In this document: positions 46,895 through 57,843 of the stretch, piece by piece
Position numbering within the stretch: position 1 is the stretch's first letter
Layout of the letters: each line of letters begins with the position of its first letter
DNA from: Albula goreensis
Lineage: Eukaryota > Chordata > Actinopteri > Albuliformes > Albulidae
Assembly: GCA_022829145.1 (NCBI GenBank)
Contig: CM040761.1
Coordinates: 16,860,245 to 16,924,244, forward strand
Reading direction: 5' to 3'
Length of the DNA stretch: 64,000 nt
Made by a program: the position numbers and the translations under genes
Notes under the pieces: generated by a model
What the model was told of the DNA's origin: nothing
Seen by the model: only the letters and a program-made list of their open reading frames with translations
Databases searched by the model: none

Positions 46895-49800
46895 GTGAGA
46901 GCAGACTCTCTGAACGAAAAGAGCAGCAGAGCGTTGTATTGGCTTGGGAAATAAGCTTCTGACCTAGTGGCTGGGGGATCAAGCCCCAGAGTGCTGGTTC
47001 TGTGCTCTTGACCAGGGTGCTGAATAGCTTCATTAGGTATCCAGCAATTTAAGCGTATAGTATACAAAATGAAGCCTTAGAAAGTCACCAGAGATAAAAT
47101 CAGAAAAGCACACTGGTACTGACCGCTGGCTGACACTTTCCACGGTGTTAGTTACCTGACAGCCGCAGGGGAGGTTGAGCTCTTTAGCTCTGTGCTGAAG
47201 CAGCTCTTTATTTGACTTTATTTGTGAAACTTCTCCAGCAGCAGCAGGGGGTAAATGGTGTTTGTTGGAGCCTCACTGAGTTTTTATGTCTGTTCCCGAG
47301 TAGGCCCAGCCCGAGCTCTGTGTCTCCAGGACACTAGCATCCCATGGCAACAGCGTACTCAGCAAGCTGAGGGGCCAGCGTGAGGCGGGGCTCTTCTGTG
47401 ACATCACTCTTAAGACCAGTGGCCGCTCCTTCCCCGCCCACAAGGCGGTGCTTGCAGCCGTCAGCGAGTACTTCCAGGAGATCTTTGCCGAGATGGACTC
47501 TACCTCCAACCCTCAGGCTGATATTGACCTCACTGGTGAGATCTCTCTCTCTCTCTGCTGTCTTTGTCTCATTTCTCTCTCTCTCTCTTTCGCTCTCTGT
47601 TCTCTTGGTTCCCTTCACATCCTTCATTCCGTTTATCAGAAGCAAAAACTAAAACAAAAATGAAGTAGCAAAGGAATCAAGGACAACAGCAATGTTTGGA
47701 CAAAGAGAGCTTGCATATAGGCAACAAACATATAGATTTGCAAACAAAGCTGTGTAACCTGTGTTCCATGTTGTGTTGTATTTTGGTACAGAAATTCATA
47801 TTGTGGAATGTAAGATCAAATATTCCCCTCAGAGATGATTAAACGATTAAATTATTTGTTGTTTTTGTTATTTTGCCTAATTTTTAGGAATTGTTTTTAT
47901 ATGTTCAGATAATCTAATTTCTCTAGGGTTACAAACACCAAAGGCTTTGCAAATGTTTTGAAATAAGTCATGAGTAACATCACTCAATAAACAGGGTATC
48001 TTACATTTACAATAGATGAAGTGAAGGTATGAATAAGATTTTGTGAATATAAAAATAGGATATCCATCTCTGAGTCTATCCAAGCCCTCTTACCTTCAGT
48101 TCCAGAAAGCAGTATTCTGTTTTTAAGTGTCTGTCCTTGTAAAGGACCTTTTATAACGATCTGGGCCTGAGGGGTGCCATGGTTCTCCCCTGTGTTCACA
48201 GAGCTGGAGCTCAGTGCAGTCTTTGCTTCTCCTGTCTCCCTGCACTGGTAGAAGGAATTATACTGTTCTGAATAAGAGGGGAATGTAAGGGGGGTTTTAA
48301 GACCATGACCAAATCAAGAAATGGCTGAGTGGCCATCACTTCATTTCAAATACACAGAGATGGCTTCCCAAATAAGTAGTGTCACTCTTACATTATTTAT
48401 CGGTTTTCTTTGAACTGACAGTAGCCTATGTAAGCCTCGCATTCAAGCTTTGTGTTAATTAAGTCACTGATTGATTTAGGTGCTGCAATGCATGTCCCAG
48501 GACTACAGTCTGACACCCCTGATTTAAAGAAAGTCAGGGGAAATCCTGGTTCTAGATAAATTTATATCATTATTAATTCTGGACTACATAATATGCATCT
48601 AAGATGATAAAGGATTCATTACGTAGCTAGGTCCTAGACATAGTCCTAGGCTTTCCACAGACTAAGTGTAGTTTTTGCTGACATAACGTTGCTTCTGGAA
48701 CCTGGGAGAGACCACAGAAATTCAAAGTTTTTACATAACCAGCGCACAGTCGGTTAAGAGGAAAGAGATGAAGTGTTCCAAAAATGTCAGTGAATTTGGG
48801 GGAGGACTCTTTTAAAGCATCACACAACATCATCCCTTTATTGAGAACAGAATTATTGAACAAAGGAAGGCAAAATGGAAAAAAAATTAAGTACTGAGGT
48901 CTGTTCTTGAAGGCCATCACTTTCAGCAACATAGTAGGCTTGATTGGCACATCTAGGCTCAGCATGTCACCTTGAAATTGGTCTCTAATGCACCAGACCT
49001 TGAGGTCTCAATCCACTTTCAGGCTCAGCACACAGAGGAGTTGCAATCCTTGGATCATCTTTCCACTGAGAAGCAATGTTTGAGAACTCTAGAGTTGGAG
49101 TGCACATAAGCTCAAACTGGTATTTTAAACCATTTTTTATGATTCTGCACTCCTCAGCATATGTTGTGGACAGGCACTCAATGGGAATATGACATCCAGT
49201 GACTTCCCAGATTCATAGAATTGTACCATTTAGTTGCCTTATGCTGTAGCCTCAGGGAACACAATGCAGTTTTCTTTCAGTTCACATATGGTATTTCAGA
49301 CATCATGGACTGTTTTGCATAGTGTTGGTTCACTTGCACTACATAGATCTCCAGTCTCTCAACAAAATGTTCCAGATGCCAAAAACCTTGAAGTGATCAA
49401 TACTCTCAGAGCAAGGGGGTGGGACTCCCTTCTAAGACAGTCATGTGAAAGCACAGATCCAGACAAAGCTATCACAATCATATTTGTTTTGTTTTCTTAC
49501 ATATGGAAACCTTTGACAATGTTGATTTAGTCTGAGTCATTCATTGGGTTTGTCTTATCTAACTCTTCCCCTGCCTAGCCTTTGTGGTACTTATTGGCTG
49601 TCTTTAACATAGCTCAGATAATCCATTCTCCTCCAATACAATGAGAAAATTTCATTAACCTGAAGTAAACCTTCCTCCGAGATTTAATTCATACTCACCT
49701 TCACCTTGTTCTCAAGAAGCTGGAATTTTTTTCTTTAAAAAAAGAAGACTTTTTAAATCCAGATTAATGAAAGGAGCGGAGGTTTTCTGCACTCCTCCAA

Positions 49801-52800
49801 ATTGAATTGAGGTAACAAGACATGCCCATGAATATAATTGGAATTTGTGGGGAAAAAAGGGAAGATAATGTAAAGAAAATGTAATAATGGTGTGGAAGTC
49901 TGGCATCAGATAGCCACAGTACCCCAATTGCCAATACATGCCAGTGCTTGTTATGTTGTGTGTAGCCTTGTACCTCATTACCACACATGCCCAGGAAGTA
50001 CCTCATTATCTATAAGATGAAGTCCATGCAGGTCAGGGCAATAATCCCCCTTTCTCTCCTGCAGGCTTCAGTGAAGAGATCTTCCTTCCCTTGTTGGAAT
50101 TCTCCTACACCTCCACCCTGTCCCTCCGGGCTGAGGACCTGGGTGAGGTGTCCACCATGGCACGCCACTTCCGCATGTGGGCCGCGGTTGAGGCCTGCAG
50201 GGACATCCAGAGCGAGCAGCGGAGTGGGCGTGGCCGGGGTGGAGCCACCGCCAACAATCTGAGAAGCACAAACTGCCCGCCACCCTTCTCAGTCTCCCCG
50301 CAGCTTGCGAATGGCCAGCAGTACCGTCCCATGGGAGCGGGGGGAGTCCACGGGAAGAGGAAACGGGACAGGAGTGTTCTGGAGGAAGAGCCTGCCGGGC
50401 CACACCGGAAGCGCCTTCCGCCACCAGCAACCCGTGAGCGCATCACACATGAAAGCCTGAAGCCGTCCGAGGGTGTGGGAAGGCCGCCCACCCGGTCACT
50501 GACCAGATGCCTGCCACAGGGGGAGAACGGACTTCCTCTTAGCCCCACCCGCCGGCTGAAGCTGATGGACTTCAAATCTCCATCCAGTAAAGTCAAATTG
50601 CCCCCTGCCCCCCGTGCTCCGTCCTCCTCTGCCCCAGCAGCACCAGTTTCCCCCCAGGCTCACCGGCAGCCCACCCGGGTCCTGCGATCAGGCACCATGG
50701 CCCCCCAAGTGCGGCAACCCAAAGAAGTGGGGTCTTTGGAGAGGAAAGCATTGAAAGTCCCTGCCCTTAACTCCACCCCCACCCCTAGCTCCACCCCCTC
50801 CTCCAGTAGATGTAAGCAGAGGCTGAGCTTCCCAGAGGCAGGGCCAGGGGCGGGGCTGGGGATCAGCATGGTAAAGGAGGAGCCGGTGGAGGAGGAAGTG
50901 CAGAGCTCCAGCATGCTGGAGAAGTACAGGCTGCTTAGCGTGCTTGGCCTGCAGCGGAAGTCCCTGCTCCCAGATCCTGTGCAGCTAACCGGCTGGCGGC
51001 AGAAGAAGCGCCTGCGCAAGCTGAAGGTCAGTAGCTACTCGCTGACTGCCCGCCGCAAGCCCCGCCTTGCCAGGCCGGTCATCTCCCCCAGCGACACCAG
51101 GGACGCTGCAGTCCTTCCACTGAGACAAATCAAGGTGGAACCCCCTGAGCCTGTGGCTGTGGAGGAGGTGAGACTGAAGAGAGGCCCCGGTCGTGGCAGG
51201 AGCACCAGTGGGGCAGTGGAGCCACAAGAGCGACGGGAGCTGAGGCGTTCAGTCAGGATCCGCGACGCCCCCCCGCTTGGTCTGCCCCGTCTCCGTGCCA
51301 GGAAGGCAGAGACAGGGTCCCGTATACTGAGGAGGAAGCATGTCCGAGTCAAGAGGGAGCCTGCCACCTTTGCCATCACTCCACCTGTTCTCCCTTCATG
51401 CAGTACACTTGGCCTTCACCAGGGGGAACCCTTCCTCTCCCTTAGAGCTAGGGGCTCCATCCCTGACAGCAGCCCACCAAGCAAGTCATCGGCAAGGGTT
51501 GGCAGGAGAGCCAAGTATAACAGCACCCGGCCAGGTAAAGCAGCAAAGCGGGACCGTGCCAGTGTTGCCAAGAGGGCAGATGTGAACCTGGGCAGGATGT
51601 GCGTAGAGCTGGCAGCTATGCCCCCTTGTGGCAGGAGACCAGCACTGCCCTGAGCGGCATTAGGAACCATGGCAGCTGCAGCAGCAGTGCTGACGCTCAT
51701 CTCCACACCCTGCGGATGGCTATCAAAGATGAGCCAGCAGACCCTGTACCCGTGACCACCCCCATCGCCATGACGATGGAGCTGGGCAAGCGTCGGAGCA
51801 AACCCCCGATCAAGCTGCTGGACCCTGGCTTCCTGTTTGATTTTGGAGGCGTGAAGAGAGAGGAGGAGAGCGTGGACATCTGCCTGACCCGCTCTGTGTC
51901 GCAGGGCCCTGGGCGGCCTCGCCGGGCTGCTCTGGGGACTGGGGCCCCACACAGGTTCGACAGGGAACAGCCACGACTCAGAGGTGTGGTCTCCGGGCCC
52001 ATGCCAAAGAAGAGGGTCACAACCCGTCTGCGTGGAGGCGGAGGGGCACAGGGTGGTCCTCACAGACCCTGCCCGGCCAATTCAGGGAAGCCAAAGGCTG
52101 TAGGGAATCTACCAAAGGTATGGCAGCTCAGCTTTTGAAAAATGTTTATTTGTTTTTCAAGTTACAAATTTAATATACTTGGGAGGGAAAGGTCAGAAAA
52201 ATTGGGACAAATTGTATGAAAATCTTCCATGTGGAATGGACAAATTCCTTAATGGCAAAATAAAACAAAAAACACAGGAATACTGAAAAAATAAGAATGT
52301 CTGGCCATTTAATTGCTTTGTAGTTATTGTCATTCAGTTCATCCAGGCGCTCGTTAGAAGTGAATATATCCCATTGGAACACATGTGGAACATCTTAAAT
52401 ACTCTGCACAATTAATGAATAATTACTAGTAATGGCTCAAACTATGAAGAAGCTTTTTCTATAGTGAATTTTCACCAAGAACCTACATCAGGAAAATATC
52501 ATCTGTTTCTATTGTTACGCATCTGCATCCTCCTTCATTCTCTCAGGTGTGTTGGTCATGGGCGTGGCAGATCGTTCCCCTGTTAGTAGAGGTTGAACAC
52601 AATGAGAGAGATGAGCGTCAGGAAAGTTCTCATCCATAGATAAGGGGTGTTTTCTGGCATGGTTTTCAGCCTCTGATGGCTGATTTAGGAGGCGTTGAAT
52701 GGGCCCTTATCTCACTCTGGTGTCGGGTGGGCTGTGGAGTTGAGTTACGTTGAGCCTTGGCCCATGCTGATAGCTGCTGTATCAGATCCAGACGTCGCTG

Positions 52801-54179
52801 GCACATGCTGTTCTGCTCCTGTGAGTGTTAGAGGAAAAGAGGAGGTTTATCTCCCACTGAAAAGTGTGAGGTTTTAATACTATCAAGGATGTACCTTCCT
52901 ACACAACTGTGCAGTTGAATGGCCTGGCAGCCAAAATCTTTCCTGTGCTTCCATTATGTCTACAGTAAACGCTGCTTGGTTTTTTTTTTTTTAAATTGGT
53001 TTAATTTTTGAGTCTCAAAATATTTTCATACAAACACATACAAAAAGAAATGCACATAAAAATTAAACAATGATAATGATTATAAAATATGCATAAACAA
53101 TGTATAAAAATTATGTAATTTGCATTCCTTGCCTCAGATTTCCACATGATAAGTCTTTGACTGCGCAGTAAAAGTTGAGTTATAAAGTATTGTGTTGGTT
53201 GCCTCTCCAGAAACGGCGGCAGCAGCTGCCACTGCAGTCCCGGCGCCTGCGGCTGCTGGAGTCCACGCGCAGAGTGCGCTGGAGGCAGCTGAGAGGGGTC
53301 GCGTGGACACGCCCCTGTGACATCACACACCTGCGTCCAGTGCAGGGCCACGTACAGGAACTGCGACTCGCTGATCATGCACCAAATCCGCCACATCGAG
53401 GGAAAGCACTGGCCCTGTCCCGTACGTGCGCTCCTCTTTCTCCCCCATTCCTTTCTCACTCTGTTCTGCCTTTCTTCCTCTCTGTCCTACTCCATATCCT
53501 CATTTTTAACCCTTTTCCACCCTTCGTTGGGGTATACCAAAACACTAACCTTTATTGGCCCCTAAAATCCCTCTTACTTTTTGGCATGTCTGCTTTTCCC
53601 TCTCTCGTTCCCAGTCTTCCCCCTTACCACTCCCATGTTTTCCTTCTTACACTGGGAGCAGACACCTGTGATGGCATTGTGTGAGGTACTGAAGATTGCT
53701 GAAGAAGTTTGCTGGTTTCATAGTCACTTGCTACCAAGCAACAGCTGTTTAGCAATGTGGTAAAGAGCTGCTGAGTCAGCTGTTTGCTCAAGAAGTTAAA
53801 AATGATGTGCATAACATTTAGATTTATGAGTGACATCACATTCTTTTGTCAGTTCAGGCTGCTTTGTTAGCCATGTGATGTTAGTCTCCATTTCTCATGC
53901 CATAGCAATAGTCACTGTCCCCTTAATTTTCCTTCATCTCGTATCCATTTCTTCATTTTGGCTTCCTCTCTCATCTTTCTCTTTTTAAAATGTCTTGTGG
54001 AAACATGTCGTTACCGGTTTGTTTCACTTCTGACTATTGGGAATCTGGAAACATGCCTCTTGTACTTCTCTCCCCAGCTGTGCAGCAAGACCTTCTTCAG
54101 GCAGAGCAATGTTCAGAACCACATCCGAACACACGACCAGAAACTCTACAAATGTCGTGTCTGCATCTCGGCCGCATGA
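44553..54179 (+). CDS. ZBTB11-like protein: integrase-type H2C2 finger, BTB, C2H2 fingers
   Basis: Exons: 44553-44892, 46824-46894, 47304-47535, 50065-52117, 53211-53421, 54078-54179 (stop TGA). Exons 1-2 encode FHLKGKGHH...ENYWWEG-MYFHIREYVLGCQECQ, the H2C2 zinc motif of retroelement integrases also found in ZBTB11. Exons 3-4 give a BTB domain (GLFCDITLKTSGRSFPAHKAV, SEYFQEIF, FLPLLEFSYTS). The middle is basic, with five SUMO-type motifs (VKEEP, IKVEP, VKREP, IKDEP, VKREE). The end has C2H2 fingers. A transcriptional regulator is inferred. Two frame breaks interrupt it: near 51590-51640 and near 53293-53317. The domain order matches ZBTB11 but it has far fewer fingers, so it may be a fish paralogue. 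Confidence 0.75.
46960..47080 (+). repeat. tRNA-SINE fragment in intron 2 of the BTB gene
   Basis: GGGGGATCAAGCCCCAGAG, TTGACCAGGGTGCTGAATAG and TATCCAGCAATTTAAGCGTA resemble the body of the same fish SINE class as near 31940. Strongly diverged; ends approximate. Confidence 0.4.
47304..50260 (+). other. BTB/POZ domain exons of the BTB gene
   Basis: Exon 47304-47535 encodes LSKLRGQREAGLFCDITL, FPAHKAVLAAVSEYFQEIF and ADIDLTG; exon 50065 onward gives FSEEIFLPLLEFSYTSTLSL and ARHFRMWAAVEACRDI. This is the full BTB fold, used by ZBTB proteins to dimerise and recruit corepressors. FLPLLEF.YTS.LS is shared with ZBTB11. Confidence 0.85.
53211..54179 (+). other. C-terminal C2H2 zinc fingers of the BTB gene
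   Basis: Exon 5 holds a finger HTCVQCRATYRNCDSLIMHQ-IRH; its end HIEGKHWPCP joins exon 6 LCSKTFFRQSNVQNHIRTH to make a second complete C2H2 finger across the intron (phase 0). The protein then stops after KLYKCRVCISAA, which has a C-x2-C but no histidines, so a third finger is absent or is a short zinc-ribbon-like end. Confidence 0.75.
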
Positions 54180-57100
54180 GGTGCGTGTCACCTGACCTGA
54201 CCTGGCTTTTCCCTCTGATGTGATGGCAATGGCAGAGGGAATCTCCCACAGACCCCTGAAATAGGAGGAGCTACACGTGTGCTGTCGATCACTGAGTCAC
54301 CCAAGCCAGTCAAAAGAATGTGCTCTCCATAGCAGAAAGCATTGTGAGTCATTTGAATATGTGAGTCAGTGGTAAAAGGCATGGTGGCTCTGCCCATTTT
54401 GTGGGAAGTGAAGGTGTCCTCTTCCATCCCTACTGTTTGACCCTCCCTGGAATTTCATGGCTTGTTTTTCATACCAGGAGAAAAGGAGTTACAGAATTAC
54501 AGTGCGATGTTTTGAAAGAGATTGCGCTCAATGACTGTCGTTCATAATCACTGTTTCAGTGCAACATGTCTTAACTGACAATGTTAACAGTCCTTGATTT
54601 CTGGTTAAGTGCCTGTACTTGATAACAAACCATTTTGTTTGGATTGTACTGATAGAATTTGCTGTATAATGAGCTTACGTCTAATTTTATTCTGATTTTC
54701 ATTTTAGGTGTAACTTTGTGAACATATGATGAAGAAAGAGTTTATTTGTTTTTAATGGACTGATAGTAAATACAGGGATTTTGTCAGAGATGAGAATAAT
54801 TTTCAGTTTATGTAATTATTGTTATTATCATGAGTTTTATTTAAATAAACAATGTCAAGATGCCGTCTCCTACCAATTTTATATTTGGGTAGCTGCAGAG
54901 GTTAAACTTGAACGTTTGTGTTGTCATGGTGACAGAAAGAGGACCTAGATGTTACAGTAATTGTAAATGAGAAATATTATAAAGCTGGTACCAATAGTTG
55001 TTATTATTGTTTTTATTCTATTTTTTTCCAATGAATATTGAATGCACTTAAGTAGTAGCATTGTTTTAAACCTAAGAAATCCTTCTTAAATTGGATGATG
55101 ACTTGGTCTTAGACCTGGGAATACTTGAAGGAATGTAAGTTATGAATATGTATTCTTATTACGCCTTTGTCTGACAGCATTAGTCTGACGATTGCTTGGT
55201 TAACTGCAGTGCTGCAGTGTGTTTATGTAACAGAATGCTGCCTATTTAAAAGGGAAAAGCGTTAGACTGTCAGGTCGAAGTGTGACTTCTACAGTGTAAG
55301 TGACAGAATTGTGACTGAAGTACTGCAGTTTTATTGATCTTAGTGGGAGGCTGTAATTTGCCTTTTTTGTATTTAAGAACATCCTTCATATTTAAATTAA
55401 CAGGAGCATTTCTGAGAAAGATTTTTAAATTTAAAATTTGGTTTTCAAGTCTGGAATTGTTGAAATGTTGATTTTAGACTACCAAAACTGTAAAAAGAAA
55501 TAAAATAAAATTTTGATAAATTTGCATTTTTCAACTGCTCTGCATGTTTTCATTTTCTGTGGCATACTGAAGAATGGTGTATCACTGTGTTTGACCTTAT
55601 TATGTTCAGATATTTTTCTCCACATTTTTATCCAGTTTTTGTGGAAGAGAAATTCAGCTCCCTTTGGGCACCCACTAGGGGGAGTGATGGTATCTTTGAG
55701 AGAACAGAAACAATGGGACACGGTTTTTAAAGTGCCTGAACACTATGCTACTAATCAGCTGGGGTCTTCAATATGTCTGAAAGGACATTTCTTTTGTTCC
55801 TGGATTGTACAATTTCCATTAAATATGTGAATACCAGGTTGTAGCTGAGAGAAAATACAAAGGAACCAATGTGTCACCCTCCCCATCACATACTCAATGT
55901 CTGACTGCTGACAAGGCCTACCTGTGAAAACACCATCCACCTGTCCATGGCTCTGCTTGATAATGACAGCGATGCTAAGTTGTCAAATTGGTTCTGCAAT
56001 TAAAATGGTGGAACTGGGGTGAGTTCAGATGGCATTATATGTGATCATAGGAGATCATGTCCACAGCATGCTTCCACTACAAGTAGACATCAAGTGTCAA
56101 CAAATCAGTGATCAGTAAGAAACTGGGAGAAAAAAATGTCCAGATTACCAGGTATCTCAACTGAGACAACACAAGTGCAGGTTAGGCCCTGTAGTTGCAG
56201 GTTTGAAACTTTGAATTAGGTATGTCATCCACCACAAGTCTGCTACATAAGGCATACATATGCAGAAAAATAAAGTTACTTAAATCAGAGTAGTTTGTTG
56301 ATATCTGTGCTCAGGACAGACCAGCTTTTTAGAGATTTTCTTGACCTTTTGAAACCAGATTACTTCTCATGCTTTTGCTCACCTGTTTGTCTTTCCAATT
56401 AAAGAGATTCAAAAGAACAGCTTTTCTTTCACTGTCATGTCTGGTGTATAAAATGTTCAGACTAATCTTGGAAAAGGTAATTTCAGACTAAGACTTGGGA
56501 CACAGTGCTACACAGATGCGTAGCAGATTCACTGATCTCTGTAGAGGCTGGATCTGCTGATACAATGAAAGGGATGACTCATTGGTGGAAGGATCTGGGC
56601 AACACCTGCTGATCACGACATCCTAAAATACAACCCCTCTTCTACCTTTTGAACTCACCCTCAGATTGCTCCATCCAGACTGCGTAATGAGACACACCTG
56701 GGATATTTGATCCTGCCGTTACTGGAATCCACACTGAAAAGGGGTGCAGTACAGCCAGTCTCTGTTTTAGCAAATTTTGCATCTTCACCAAAATAAGTAA
56801 AATTGCCTCTGCTTTTACTATTGCATTGTGGGATTGAAAAATCTAGCTGCCATTTTGTCTTTTTCCCCGTAATACAAAAATACAGATTACAAGGTCCTAA
56901 AATGATACGCTCTGAGCTATTTTCCTGAATATTTTGTGTGAAGGCCTGTAGGCAAATTGGTCTTTTTCAGAATTTCCTTCTCAAAAAAAGATGAGGACTA
57001 TGATGAGGAGAGGCAGTCTGAGCTGTTAAAGCAAGTTTGATTAACATTTCCTTGAGAATTTGTTAGGCTTAGGGTCTGAAAAATCACTGCATCTGTTGTT

Positions 57101-57690
57101 GATACAAGTAAGTTGACTGGCAGAGCATGGTGGTTGATACTGGCAGCCGGACAGGTTGTTGTGTCACTCGCATAAGGTTTGGTTTGAGATCTTTATCAGA
57201 ATATGATGCCAGTTTTACCTCAATCAGATTGGGTTATACATTTATTGGTGTACAGTAGATAATACCAGGAGACAGCTTCCTCAAGCATACAGCTGACATC
57301 AGTTTGAGTTTCACAGGCAATTTCTTATGAGGGATCATCCCAGCATGGACTGCTGTGCACAGCTCATCTTTTTCTACATGGTCTGGCTTTGGTCTGCCCT
57401 GACCTGGACAAACATCCTAGAGAAACATCAGCATTAATGATGTGTTTTTGTCAGGGAAATGTTTGAGTGATGGTAACACGGGCTTGGAGTGGGGGTCATA
57501 GAATTGACCATGACCTTAGTTCACTGAATGCTGTTTACTGTTGAGAAACTGAGAGCTCTCAAAAGACCTTGATAACTCTGTTTGTGGGGCTGCAGAGGGA
57601 TCCAGGCAGCTTGGTTTCATCAGCCTTGGCATGCATGTAGAGGAACAAACACAGTGAGGTGGGATGGCGGTGCCGAGCCCTCTGAGAGCA
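54180..57690. other. 3'UTR of the BTB gene and intergenic DNA
   Basis: The first part is probably the BTB gene 3'UTR; AATAAA hexamers occur near 54844 and near 55500, the latter in an AATAAAATAAAATTTT context. The remainder to 57690 shows no supported exon or repeat of known family. Confidence 0.45.
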
Positions 57691-57693
57691 TGT

Positions 57694-57724
<31 letters not shown>

Positions 57725-57750
57725 AGTGTGTGTGCGTGCGTGCGTGCATG
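57691..57750. repeat. (GT)n / GTGC microsatellite
   Basis: TG-rich run with TGAG and GTGCGTGC interruptions ending about 95 bases before the cystatin-like start codon, so it may lie in that gene's promoter or 5'UTR. Confidence 0.9.
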
Positions 57751-57843
57751 TGAACGTGTTTTATTTAACTGCTCCTTGCTCAATCTTCCATAAGCAGCAC
57801 TCTCCTCTTGGTAGAAGATACTGTGCTCTTATTGCTGTAGAAC

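Noticed and set aside
50068-52063. Several long minus-strand frames (120-215 codons)
   Set aside because: Antisense shadows of the GC-rich BTB gene exon; no domain and no splice structure.
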